Shown here one piece after another: positions 36,291 through 44,629 of a stretch of 64,000 nt of DNA; position 1 is the stretch's first letter, and each line of letters opens with the position of its first letter. Below the pieces are notes generated by a model. That model saw only the letters and a list, made by a program, of their open reading frames with translations. It ran no database searches and had not been told where the DNA came from. The stretch covers positions 248,001 to 312,000 of the forward strand of contig JAMLHK010000002.1 of NCBI GenBank assembly GCA_023957155.1, written 5' to 3'. Made by a program: the position numbers and the translations under genes. Origin of the DNA: Chitinophagaceae bacterium. Lineage in GTDB: Bacteria; Bacteroidota; Bacteroidia; Chitinophagales; Chitinophagaceae.

Positions 36291-36318
36291 TTCCCGGGTT
36301 TTCCGGAGCAACTTTACC

Positions 36319-37005
36319 TTAAAAAGTGACGGCGGCATTATCGGTTACCATGCCCTTTTCGGTACGCATGGTTCTTGCCGGAAATTTACTGATGACCCTG
36401 TAATCATGTGTAGCCATTACAATGGCTGTTCCGTAATTCTTAGAGATCTGGAAAAGCAGCTGCATGATTTCGTCTGATGTTTCAGGATCAAGATTTCCCG
36501 TAGGTTCATCAGCCAGTATAAGTTTGGGAGAGTTCAGGAGTGCCCGGGCAACGTCTACCCGTTGCTGTTCTCCGCCGGATAATTCAAAAGGAAATTTAAA
36601 TCCCTTTGTTTTTAACCCGACTTTGTCCAGCACATCGTTTATCTTCTCTTCAATTAGTTTTTCGTCTTTCCATCCGGTAGCCCGCAATACAAATTTCAGG
36701 TTATCGTGTACATTCCTGTCCGTGAGCAGTTGAAAATCCTGGAATACAATACCGAGGTTCCTTCTTAAGAAAGGTATTTTTTTCCAGTCCATATCCCTTA
36801 ATTTATACCCGGCCACAGTTCCCTCTCCTTCTTTCAGTTTTAAATCGCCATACAAAGTTTTCAGCAGGCTTGATTTACCGGAGCCTGTTTTTCCCACCAG
36901 GTATACAAATTCACCTCTATGGATACGGATATTTACATCTTGTAAAATAAGGGAGTTACCCTGGTAAATATTTGCATGTTCCAGTTCTAAAATAGTATCT
37001 GCCAT
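36319..37005 (-). CDS. ftsE: Cell-division ABC ATPase FtsE
   Basis: 228 residues. Walker A GKTGSGKSSLLKTL, Q-loop VFQDFQLLTDRNVHDN, signature LSGGEQQRVDVARALL, Walker B LILADEPTGNLD, H-loop ATHDYRV. Short single-domain ATPase with the FtsE-type PTGNLDPETS and FQDFQLL sequence; with FtsX it controls peptidoglycan hydrolases at the septum. ftsX is not adjacent, which is usual in Bacteroidota. A LolD-type lipoprotein ATPase is the main alternative. Confidence 0.8.
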   Translation of the reverse strand: MADTILELEHANIYQGNSLILQDVNIRIHRGEFVYLVGKTGSGKSSLLKTLYGDLKLKEGEGTVAGYKLRDMDWKKIPFLRRNLGIVFQDFQLLTDRNVHDNLKFVLRATGWKDEKLIEEKINDVLDKVGLKTKGFKFPFELSGGEQQRVDVARALLNSPKLILADEPTGNLDPETSDEIMQLLFQISKNYGTAIVMATHDYRVISKFPARTMRTEKGMVTDNAAVTF

Positions 37006-37169
37006 AATTCAATCCTCAATAAATTCAAAGTTACGTTTTATTGCAATTTTGCAAAGAACGTATTCTTTGTGCTAAGAATTAAGGTAAAAATGCTTTTTTT
37101 TGAATGGAATATCTACGGCTGGTGAAAACCGGGCTGTTACCGCATTAACGTTAAGGCATTGATCGTGTT

Positions 37170-39311
37170 TTAACTCACCATTTCTTCCTTAGCTGTTTTA
37201 TTATATTGTTCGGTTAATTTTCGCTGGATATCAAACGGCACAGCGGTATATTCATGAAACTGCATGGTAAACTTAGCTCTCCCCTGGGTTATGGAGCGCA
37301 ATGAAGAAGAGTAATCATTCATTTCAGCCAGCGGTACTTTGGCCAGGATCCGGGTAAAGTTTTTTTCTGCATCCATACCGTCTACTATGGCGCGGCGCGT
37401 TTGCAGGTCGCTCATAACAGATCCTGTTACTTCTTCCGGGCACAATACTTCTACCTGGTAAACAGGTTCAAGCAGTTGCGGAGCCGCTTCCCTGAAGGCG
37501 TTTTTAAAAGCCATAAGTCCGGCTATTTTGAATGAAATATCATTGCTGTCCACGGGGTGCATCCTGCCATCAAATACAGAAACTCGTATATCCCTGACAT
37601 AAGAGCCTGTGAGGGGACCTTCCTGCATTTTTTCCATTATTCCTTTCAATATGGAGGGTAAGAAGCGCTGATCAATAGCGCCACCTACGATGCAGTTGTA
37701 GAAAACGAGTTGGCCACCCCAGGAAAGCTGGTGCGTATCTCTTCCTCTGACGGTAAGTCCTTCCGGTTCCGGCATGCCTTCGTACCAGGGCTCAATCCGA
37801 ATATGTACTTCTCCAAACTGACCCGCCCCTCCGGATTGTTTTTTGTGACGGTAAACGGCTTCTGCAGCAGTTCTTATCGTCTCCCGGTAGGGAATTCTCT
37901 GGTATTCAAACACAACGTCAACTTTGTGCTGGTGCTGTAGCTTCCATTTAATAACGGCCAGGTGCATATCCCCCTGACAATAAATGATCGTTTGTTTTAA
38001 TTCGGACGAAACTTTAATGAGAAGCGTAGGGTCTTCTTCTTTTAGCTGGTGGAGGGCAGACGATAATTTCTCTTCTTCTCCCTTTTTTGTTGCCCTGACG
38101 GCAATGCTCATATTGGGAGGCGGAAATGCTATGGGTTTTAATGCATAGTTTACATTCTTTTCATGCAGGGTGTTATTGACATGGGTATTTTTTAATTTCA
38201 GCGTGGCACCGATATCGCCTGCGCTCAGTTCATGTACATTGCTTCTTTTGTTTCCTTCCATTACATATAACTGGTTGAGCTTTTCCGTTACTCCGGTCGT
38301 TTCATTCAGCAATTCCATTCCGGCTTTCAGCGTTCCCGAAAACACTTTCATAAATGACAGTTCTCCTACATGGGGCTCTGAAATGGCTTTATATATAAAT
38401 GCGCAGGCCGGCTTTTCCGGGTCGCAGGAGATCATTGTGCCGTTAACCGCCACCTGGGGCGGCATTTCATCTGCACCCGGACAAACATTATCAATAAAGC
38501 CCATCAGGCGCCCGCTTCCCATATTACGTTCTGCCGAAAGACAAAACAGCGGGAACAGGTCGTGATTGATCATGGCTTTTTTCATTCCGGTGCTGATCTC
38601 ATCTTCATCTAATTCTCCCTTCTCAAAATATTTTTCCATCAGGGTTTCATCATTCCCGGCAACGGCTTCCACTAATTCCCTGTGCAGGCGGTCGGCTTTT
38701 TCCTTTTCTTCCGGCGGAATAGGCAGCTTTTCCGGTTTCCCTCCTGTATCTTTAAAGGTATACATCGTCATTCGCAGTACGTCTATAATGCAATGAAAGC
38801 CTTCACCCTGCCGGAGCGGGTATTGTATTATGGTAATCTTACTTCCAAAATGTTGCCGGGCTTCATCAACGGTATCATCAAAGCGGGCATTTTCATTATC
38901 GAGATGGTTTACCGCAAAAATCATGGGGGTTTTAAATTTCTCGGTATACTGCCATATCACTTCAGTACTTACTTCCACTCCCATCGCTGCATTTAACAGC
39001 ATGATCCCCGTATCGGCTACCCGGAGCGCTGACAGTACTTCTCCTACAAAATCATCATACCCGGGCGTATCAATAATATTGATCTTATATCCGCGCCACT
39101 TGGTATGCATCAATTTGGAAAAGATAGTATTGCCTCTTTCCTGTTCCAGTTCATGATAGTCACCAACGGTATTTTTTTCGGCTATCGTTCCGCGGCGGGA
39201 AATCAAACCGGCTTCAAAGAGGAAACATTCGGCAAGTGTTGTTTTACCGGACCCCGCATGCCCGAGAAGCACTATGTTTTTTACATGGGAAGTGTCAAAT
39301 TCGGCGGCCAT
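37170..39311 (-). CDS. Elongation factor G-like GTPase
   Basis: 713 residues from ATG 39311 (MAAEFDTSHVKNIVLLGHAG); an open stretch to 39395 adds 28 unlikely residues. G1 GHAGSGKTTL, G2 RGNTIFSKL (canonical EF-G has RGITI), G3 DTPGYDDFVGEVLSAL, G4 NHLDNENARF (instead of NKxD). Domain order II-V follows EF-G, with VRGRDTHQLSWGGQLVFYNC and PEEVTGSVMSDLQTRRA near the end. The altered G2 and G4 suggest the EF-G-like paralogue group rather than the housekeeping factor. Function not established. Confidence 0.85.
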   Translation of the reverse strand: MAAEFDTSHVKNIVLLGHAGSGKTTLAECFLFEAGLISRRGTIAEKNTVGDYHELEQERGNTIFSKLMHTKWRGYKINIIDTPGYDDFVGEVLSALRVADTGIMLLNAAMGVEVSTEVIWQYTEKFKTPMIFAVNHLDNENARFDDTVDEARQHFGSKITIIQYPLRQGEGFHCIIDVLRMTMYTFKDTGGKPEKLPIPPEEKEKADRLHRELVEAVAGNDETLMEKYFEKGELDEDEISTGMKKAMINHDLFPLFCLSAERNMGSGRLMGFIDNVCPGADEMPPQVAVNGTMISCDPEKPACAFIYKAISEPHVGELSFMKVFSGTLKAGMELLNETTGVTEKLNQLYVMEGNKRSNVHELSAGDIGATLKLKNTHVNNTLHEKNVNYALKPIAFPPPNMSIAVRATKKGEEEKLSSALHQLKEEDPTLLIKVSSELKQTIIYCQGDMHLAVIKWKLQHQHKVDVVFEYQRIPYRETIRTAAEAVYRHKKQSGGAGQFGEVHIRIEPWYEGMPEPEGLTVRGRDTHQLSWGGQLVFYNCIVGGAIDQRFLPSILKGIMEKMQEGPLTGSYVRDIRVSVFDGRMHPVDSNDISFKIAGLMAFKNAFREAAPQLLEPVYQVEVLCPEEVTGSVMSDLQTRRAIVDGMDAEKNFTRILAKVPLAEMNDYSSSLRSITQGRAKFTMQFHEYTAVPFDIQRKLTEQYNKTAKEEMVS

Positions 39312-39429
39312 GACGATATAAATTTTAATGATGAAAGAGCGTGATATCCTAAGCCGGTAACGGCATAAAAATACATCACAGAAAAAGTTAAGCAACTTCT
39401 TCCGTCCTTCAAAGCCCGGTTAGGTTACA

Positions 39430-39810
39430 TCAGGTATAATTTACCAGGAATTGCTGAAAATCATTTTTGATATTGTGCAGTGTCTGCCGGAGATGCCGGT
39501 ATTCGGTCGCTAATTTTTCATAGCTTGAACCAAGCATTTCAGGGATCGTACTTTCATCGGAGACCAGCTGATGGAAGGGTGCTTTGTTGAGCGATTTAAC
39601 GGACTGCTTTAAGTCGTGGATGTTGGCTAACTGGATGTCAAACTGGTTTTCGTAATGCTCAACATCTTTTAGCGCTTCTTTGCTGGTAATATGGGCTGCA
39701 GCCTGCTGCAGTTCATTTTTCATGCGGGTAAATTCTTCGCGATGTGAACGTAATGCCTCTCTCCAGGTATTACATTCTTCAGTGAGTTGCGGAATGTCTG
39801 CGATAACCAT
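39430..39810 (-). CDS. Coiled-coil hypothetical protein
   Basis: 126 residues, nearly all predicted helix with heptad-like hydrophobic spacing (WREALRSHREEFTRMKNELQ, YEKLATEYRHLRQTLHNIKN). No signal, membrane segment or catalytic motif. Cytoplasmic. Upstream of the EF-G-like gene on the same strand by about 120 bp. Confidence 0.7.
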   Translation of the reverse strand: MVIADIPQLTEECNTWREALRSHREEFTRMKNELQQAAAHITSKEALKDVEHYENQFDIQLANIHDLKQSVKSLNKAPFHQLVSDESTIPEMLGSSYEKLATEYRHLRQTLHNIKNDFQQFLVNYT

Positions 39811-39925
39811 GGGCGTACAATTTTAAAAGTGAAGGAATGAGCGAATTGTGTTTTAGCCAATGGGGTTGGATTGTTGCTATTTAAAAGTACTAAAAAAATA
39901 TAGATACAAAGCACTTTTTATACAT

Positions 39926-39964
39926 AAAAAAACCATCCGTGCAATTGGAATTGCTCCGGATGGT
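39926..39964 (-). terminator. Terminator of the giant surface-protein gene
   Basis: Stem ACCATCCG (39932-39939) / CGGATGGT (39957-39964). Read on the reverse strand it is followed by seven T, about 30 bp after the stop codon. Confidence 0.85.
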
Positions 39965-39995
39965 GGGGGTTGTCTATCAACTTCCAGAAAAGTGT

Positions 39996-41999
39996 TTACT
40001 GGGTTATCAGGGGTATAATTACTCTTTTATCATCTAATACACATTCTACAAAATATGCACCTTTTGCATAAGCTGTCAGGTTAAGGTCATTCACCGTATT
40101 ATTTACCGTGGTAACCAGTATCTTCCTTCCTACCCTGTCGTATACGCTTACTTTTATGGGTTTTGAAGGTAGCTTGGAGAGAATGAGCTTAGCCAGTCCG
40201 TTACCCGGGTTAGGCGTTATCTTAACTTTAATATCGCCAATGTAAACGTGTCCTTCCGGTACAAAGAAATAATCCGGGGATTCGCCGCTGCATCCTGTAC
40301 CTGTACTGGTAACCACAACTTTATAGTATCCGTAACCCCTCGGCTTGTACTTTTTATCGGTGGCGCCCGGGATCAGTATACCGTTCTTATACCACTGGTA
40401 AGTATCGGCGGAAGAAGCAATCAGCTCATTTCCCGATTGGGTAATAGAAGGTGTGGGAAGACCGGCGATCACCACGTTAATTTCATCGGATTCTGTTACT
40501 CCACAGCGTGTTACTTCCACACTATACATACCTGATACTGTCGGGTATATAAGCTGGGTAGTTTCTCCCGTACTCCACAGGTAAGTGGCACCGGTGTTGC
40601 CTGCATCCAGCAGTATTGTATTGCCGAAGCAGATGGTGGTATCGTTACCGAGGTTAACCGGTGTTGCTGCTTCCGCCACAGACACTTTAATTTCAGCTTC
40701 ACCTGAGCAGCCGTTATGATCTACGGTTACCTGGTAGGTACCGGCGTCTGTTACCGTGATCGCCTGCGAAGTGGCGCTTGTATTCCACAAATAGGTAGCA
40801 CCCGGATGACCCGCATCCAGCGTAATGCTGCTGCCGGCGCAAATGGTAGTGTCGTTACCTAAAGAAACAGGAAGTGTATTGTTCATGTTCACTCTTATTG
40901 ATCCGCTGCCGGTACAAGTACCTTTCGTTACGGTAACCGTATATAAGCCTGCGGTATCCGTTAAGATGGTCCTCGTGGTTTCTCCCGTACTCCACAGGTA
41001 AGTAGCGCCCGGATTGCCTGCATCTAAGGTAACCTGGTTCCCGGGACATACGGTCGTATCATTACCCAGATCAACGGCGAGTGCCGGAACAACGGCTACA
41101 TTGATTACCGCTATCGCTTTACAGCCATCTTTGCTTACGGTTACTTTATACTGCCCGCCTGTTGTTACGGAAATGGATTGGGTTGTTTCTCCGTTGGGCA
41201 TCCACTCATACGTGGCACCGGCGTGATAGCCTGCATCCAGCGTAATGCTGCTGCCTGCACAAATAGTGGTGTCATTACCCAGGTTCACCGGAATACCGGT
41301 TCCGCTTACTATGATATCTTCCTCGTATGTGCCGGAAGCACCGCTGCTGGTGGTTACGGTAAGCTTTATATGGTAAGTACCCGCAATGGAATAATTATGT
41401 GATATTGTATTGTGGTAACCGGAAACAACCGGCGTACCATCGCCAAAGTCCCATTGATGATTGATTATACTACCACTGCAGGGTATTGAAACATCGGTAA
41501 AGTCTACGGTGATCGGGCTGCAGCTACCTGTTTGTGTATAAGTAAACAAAGGTTCAACTGCAGGTTTGGCCGTGATGACTATAGTATCGCTCACTGTACA
41601 GCCACCTTTGGTAACCGCTACCCAGTAAGTACCGGCACCTAATACAACTACCGTTTTAGTTGTCATGGTAGCGTATGCCGGGCTAAAGGTACTTCCCCAT
41701 TTATAGGTAGCACCGGTTACTCCTGCATCTAAGATCAGATTAGCACCGGGACACATCGTTTTGTCCGGACCAAGATCAACTACGAGCGGTGTGGTATTTT
41801 CGGTAATATTTTTAGTACCTGTTCCGGAGCACCCGTCTTTAGTTACGGTTACGCTATAGTTCCCGGCTGTGGTTACATTAATCGTTCTTGTGGTAGCCCC
41901 TGTGCTCCAGCTATAGGTAGCACCCGTACCATGATCACCTGCATCGAGCGTGATATTACCACCGGGGCATATAGAAGCATCAGGTCCGAGGTTCACCAC
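39996..41999 (-). CDS. C-terminal fragment: Ig-like domains plus T9SS type A sorting domain
   Basis: About 667 residues as an open frame. Seven or so Ig-like units of the form NLGNDTTICAGSSITLDAG...ATYLWNTGETTQ...YTVTV, one PKD domain with HQWDFGDGTPVVSGYHN, and a C-terminal sorting domain (VKITPNPGNGLAKLILSKL, VSVYDRVGRKI, LTAYAKGAYFVEC) typical of type IX secretion. Such domains lead proteins through the outer membrane and are cleaved or anchored at the surface. No start codon of its own is likely; it is the tail of the broken giant gene. Confidence 0.85.
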   Translation of the reverse strand: MVNLGPDASICPGGNITLDAGDHGTGATYSWSTGATTRTINVTTAGNYSVTVTKDGCSGTGTKNITENTTPLVVDLGPDKTMCPGANLILDAGVTGATYKWGSTFSPAYATMTTKTVVVLGAGTYWVAVTKGGCTVSDTIVITAKPAVEPLFTYTQTGSCSPITVDFTDVSIPCSGSIINHQWDFGDGTPVVSGYHNTISHNYSIAGTYHIKLTVTTSSGASGTYEEDIIVSGTGIPVNLGNDTTICAGSSITLDAGYHAGATYEWMPNGETTQSISVTTGGQYKVTVSKDGCKAIAVINVAVVPALAVDLGNDTTVCPGNQVTLDAGNPGATYLWSTGETTRTILTDTAGLYTVTVTKGTCTGSGSIRVNMNNTLPVSLGNDTTICAGSSITLDAGHPGATYLWNTSATSQAITVTDAGTYQVTVDHNGCSGEAEIKVSVAEAATPVNLGNDTTICFGNTILLDAGNTGATYLWSTGETTQLIYPTVSGMYSVEVTRCGVTESDEINVVIAGLPTPSITQSGNELIASSADTYQWYKNGILIPGATDKKYKPRGYGYYKVVVTSTGTGCSGESPDYFFVPEGHVYIGDIKVKITPNPGNGLAKLILSKLPSKPIKVSVYDRVGRKILVTTVNNTVNDLNLTAYAKGAYFVECVLDDKRVIIPLITQ

Positions 42000-42000
42000 G

Positions 42001-44629
42001 GGCTGAGACTTCAGGGAGATATTTTTATTACCTGTTCCGGAGCACCCGTCTTTGGTTACGGTTACCTATAGTTCCCGGCGGTGGTTACATTAATAGTTCT
42101 TGTGGTAGCCCCTGTGCTCCAGCTATAGGTAGTACCCGTACCATGATCGCCTGCATCGAGCGTGATATTGCCACCCGGGCATATAGACGCATCGGGTCCG
42201 AGGTTCACCACGGGCTGTGACTTCAGGGAGATATTTTTAGTACCTGTTCCGGAGCACCCGTCTTTGGTTACGGTTACGCTATAGTTCCCGGCAGTGGTTA
42301 CATTAATAGTTCTTGTGGTAGCCCCGTGCTCCAGCTATAGGTAGTACCCGTACCATGATCGCCTGCATCGAGCGTGATATTGCCACCCGGGCATATAGAC
42401 GCATCAGGTCCGAGGTTCACTACGGGCTGTGACTTCAGGGAGATATTTTTATTACCTGTTCCGGAGCACCCGTCTTTGGTTACGGTTACACTATAGTTAC
42501 CGGCAGTGGTTACATTAATGGTTCTTGTGGTAGCCCCTGTGCTCCAGCTATAAGTCGTACCTGTACCGTGATCACCTGCATCGAGCGTGATATTACCACC
42601 GGGGCATATAGACGCATCGGGTCCGAGGTTCACCACGGGCTGTGACTTCAGGGAGATGTTTTTATCATCGTTTCCGGAGCACCCGTCTTTGGTTACGGTT
42701 ACGCTATAGTTCCCGGCAGTGTTTACATTAATGGTTCTTGTGGTAGCCCCTGTGCTCCAGCTATAGGTCGTACCCGTACCATGATCGCCTGCATCGAGCG
42801 TGATATTACCACCGGGGCATATAGACGCATCAGGTCCGAGGTTCACCACGGGCTGAGACTTCAGGGAGATATTTTTATTACCTGTTCCGGAGCACCCGTC
42901 TTTGGTTACGGTTACACTATAGTTCCCGGCAGTGGTTACATTAATAGTTCTTGTGGTAGCCCCTGTGCTCCAGCTATAGGTAGTACCCGTACCATGATCG
43001 CCTGCATCGAGCGTGATATTGCCACCCGGGCATATAGACGCATCGGGTCCGAGGTTCACCACGGGCTGTGACTTCAGGGAGATATTTTTAGTACCTGTTC
43101 CGGAGCACCCGTCTTTGGTTACGGTTACGCTATAGTTCCCGGCAGTGGTTACATTAATAGTTCTTGTGGTAGCCCCTGTGCTCCAGCTATAGGTAGTACC
43201 CGTACCATGATCGCCTGCATCGAGCGTGATATTGCCACCCGGGCATATAGACGCATCAGGTCCGAGGTTCACTACGGGCTGTGACTTCAGGGAGATATTT
43301 TTATTACCTGTTCCGGAGCACCCGTCTTTGGTTACGGTTACACTATAGTTACCGGCAGTGGTTACATTAATGGTTCTTGTGGTAGCCCCTGTGCTCCAGC
43401 TATAAGTCGTACCTGTACCGTGATCACCTGCATCGAGCGTGATATTACCACCGGGGCATATAGACGCATCGGGTCCGAGGTTCACCACGGGCTGTGACTT
43501 CAGGGAGATGTTTTTATCATCGTTTCCGGAGCACCCGTCTTTGGTTACGGTTACGCTATAGTTCCCGGCAGTGTTTACATTAATGGTTCTTGTGGTAGCC
43601 CCTGTGCTCCAGCTATAGGTCGTACCCGTACCATGATCGCCTGCATCGAGCGTGATATTACCACCGGGGCATATAGACGCATCAGGTCCGAGGTTCACTA
43701 CGGGCTGTGATTTCAGGGAGATGTTTTTATCATCGTTTCCGGAGCACCCGTCTTTGGTTACGGTTACGCTATAGTTCCCGGCAGTGTTTACATTAATGGT
43801 TCTTGTGGTAGCCCCTGTGCTCCAGCTATAGGTCGTACCCGTACCATGATCGCCTGCATCGAGCGTGATATTACCACCGGGGCATATAGACGCATCAGGT
43901 CCGAGGTTCACTACGGGCTGTGATTTCAGGGAGATGTTTTTATCATCGTTTCCGGAGCACCCGTCTTTGGTTACGGTTACGCTATAGTTCCCGGCAGTGT
44001 TACATTAATGGTTCTTGTGGTAGCCCCTGTGCTCCAGCTATAGGTCGTACCCGTACCATGATCGCCTGCATCGAGCGTGATATTACCACCGGGGCATATA
44101 GACGCATCAGGTCCGAGGTTCACCACGGGCTGTGACTTCAGGGAGATGTTTTTATCATCGTTTCCGGAGCACCCGTCTTTGGTTACGGTTACGCTATAGT
44201 TCCCGGCAGTGGTTACATTAATAGTTCTTGTGGTAGCCCCTGTGCTCCAGCTATAAGTCGTACCAGTACCATGATCACCTGCATCGAGCGTGATATTGCC
44301 ACCGGGGCATATAGAAGCATCAGGTCCGAGGTTCACTACGGGCTGAGACTTCAGTGTGATATTTTATCATCGTTTCCGGAGCACCCGTCTTTGGTTACGG
44401 TTACGCTATAGTTACCGGCAGTGGTTACATTAATCGTTCTTGTGGTAGCCCCTGTGCTCCAGCTATAGGTCGTACCTGTACCGTGATCACCTGCATCGAG
44501 CGTGATATTACCACCGGGGCATATAGACGCATCGGGTCCGAGGTTCACTACGGGCTGTGATTTCAGGGAGATGTTTTTATCATCGTTTCCGGAGCACCCG
44601 TCTTTGGTTACAGTTACGCTATAGTTACC
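42001..44629. repeat. 213-bp tandem array (about 12 units)
   Basis: Starting points GGCTGTGA/GGCTGAGA recur at 42001, 42213, 42425, 42638, 42851, 43064, 43277, 43490, 43703, 43916, 44128, 44341 and 44553. Spacing is 213 bp, except 212 bp where one base is missing. Each unit encodes 71 residues with CPGGNITLDAGDHGTG, TYSWSTGATTRTINV and NYSVTVTKDGCSG. Units differ mainly in a short linker (TGNK, TGTK or NDDK). Fourteen copies of the domain are seen when the flanking copies are counted. Confidence 0.92.
42298..43911 (-). CDS. Middle fragment: 71-residue Ig-like repeats
   Basis: 537 residues made only of about 7.5 near-identical 71-residue units, each a putative beta-sandwich with two Cys (SICPGG, KDGCSG) that could form a disulphide. 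It has neither a signal nor a sorting domain, so cannot function alone; it is the longest intact stretch of the array between frameshifts near 44000 and 42325. Confidence 0.7.
   Translation of the reverse strand: MNLGPDASICPGGNITLDAGDHGTGTTYSWSTGATTRTINVNTAGNYSVTVTKDGCSGNDDKNISLKSQPVVNLGPDASICPGGNITLDAGDHGTGTTYSWSTGATTRTINVNTAGNYSVTVTKDGCSGNDDKNISLKSQPVVNLGPDASICPGGNITLDAGDHGTGTTYSWSTGATTRTINVTTAGNYSVTVTKDGCSGTGNKNISLKSQPVVNLGPDASICPGGNITLDAGDHGTGTTYSWSTGATTRTINVTTAGNYSVTVTKDGCSGTGTKNISLKSQPVVNLGPDASICPGGNITLDAGDHGTGTTYSWSTGATTRTINVTTAGNYSVTVTKDGCSGTGNKNISLKSQPVVNLGPDASICPGGNITLDAGDHGTGTTYSWSTGATTRTINVNTAGNYSVTVTKDGCSGNDDKNISLKSQPVVNLGPDASICPGGNITLDAGDHGTGTTYSWSTGATTRTINVTTAGNYSVTVTKDGCSGTGNKNISLKSQPVVNLGPDASICPGGNITLDAGDHGTGTTYSWSTGLPQELLM

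Noticed and set aside
39311-39395. 28-residue N-terminal extension of the EF-G-like protein
   Set aside because: Cys- and Phe-rich, not homologous to the family, and the GTPase domain begins directly after ATG 39311.
42001-44629. Regular repeats suggestive of CRISPR
   Set aside because: The unit is 213 bp with no unique spacers, and each unit translates to a 71-residue domain; it is a protein-coding tandem array.
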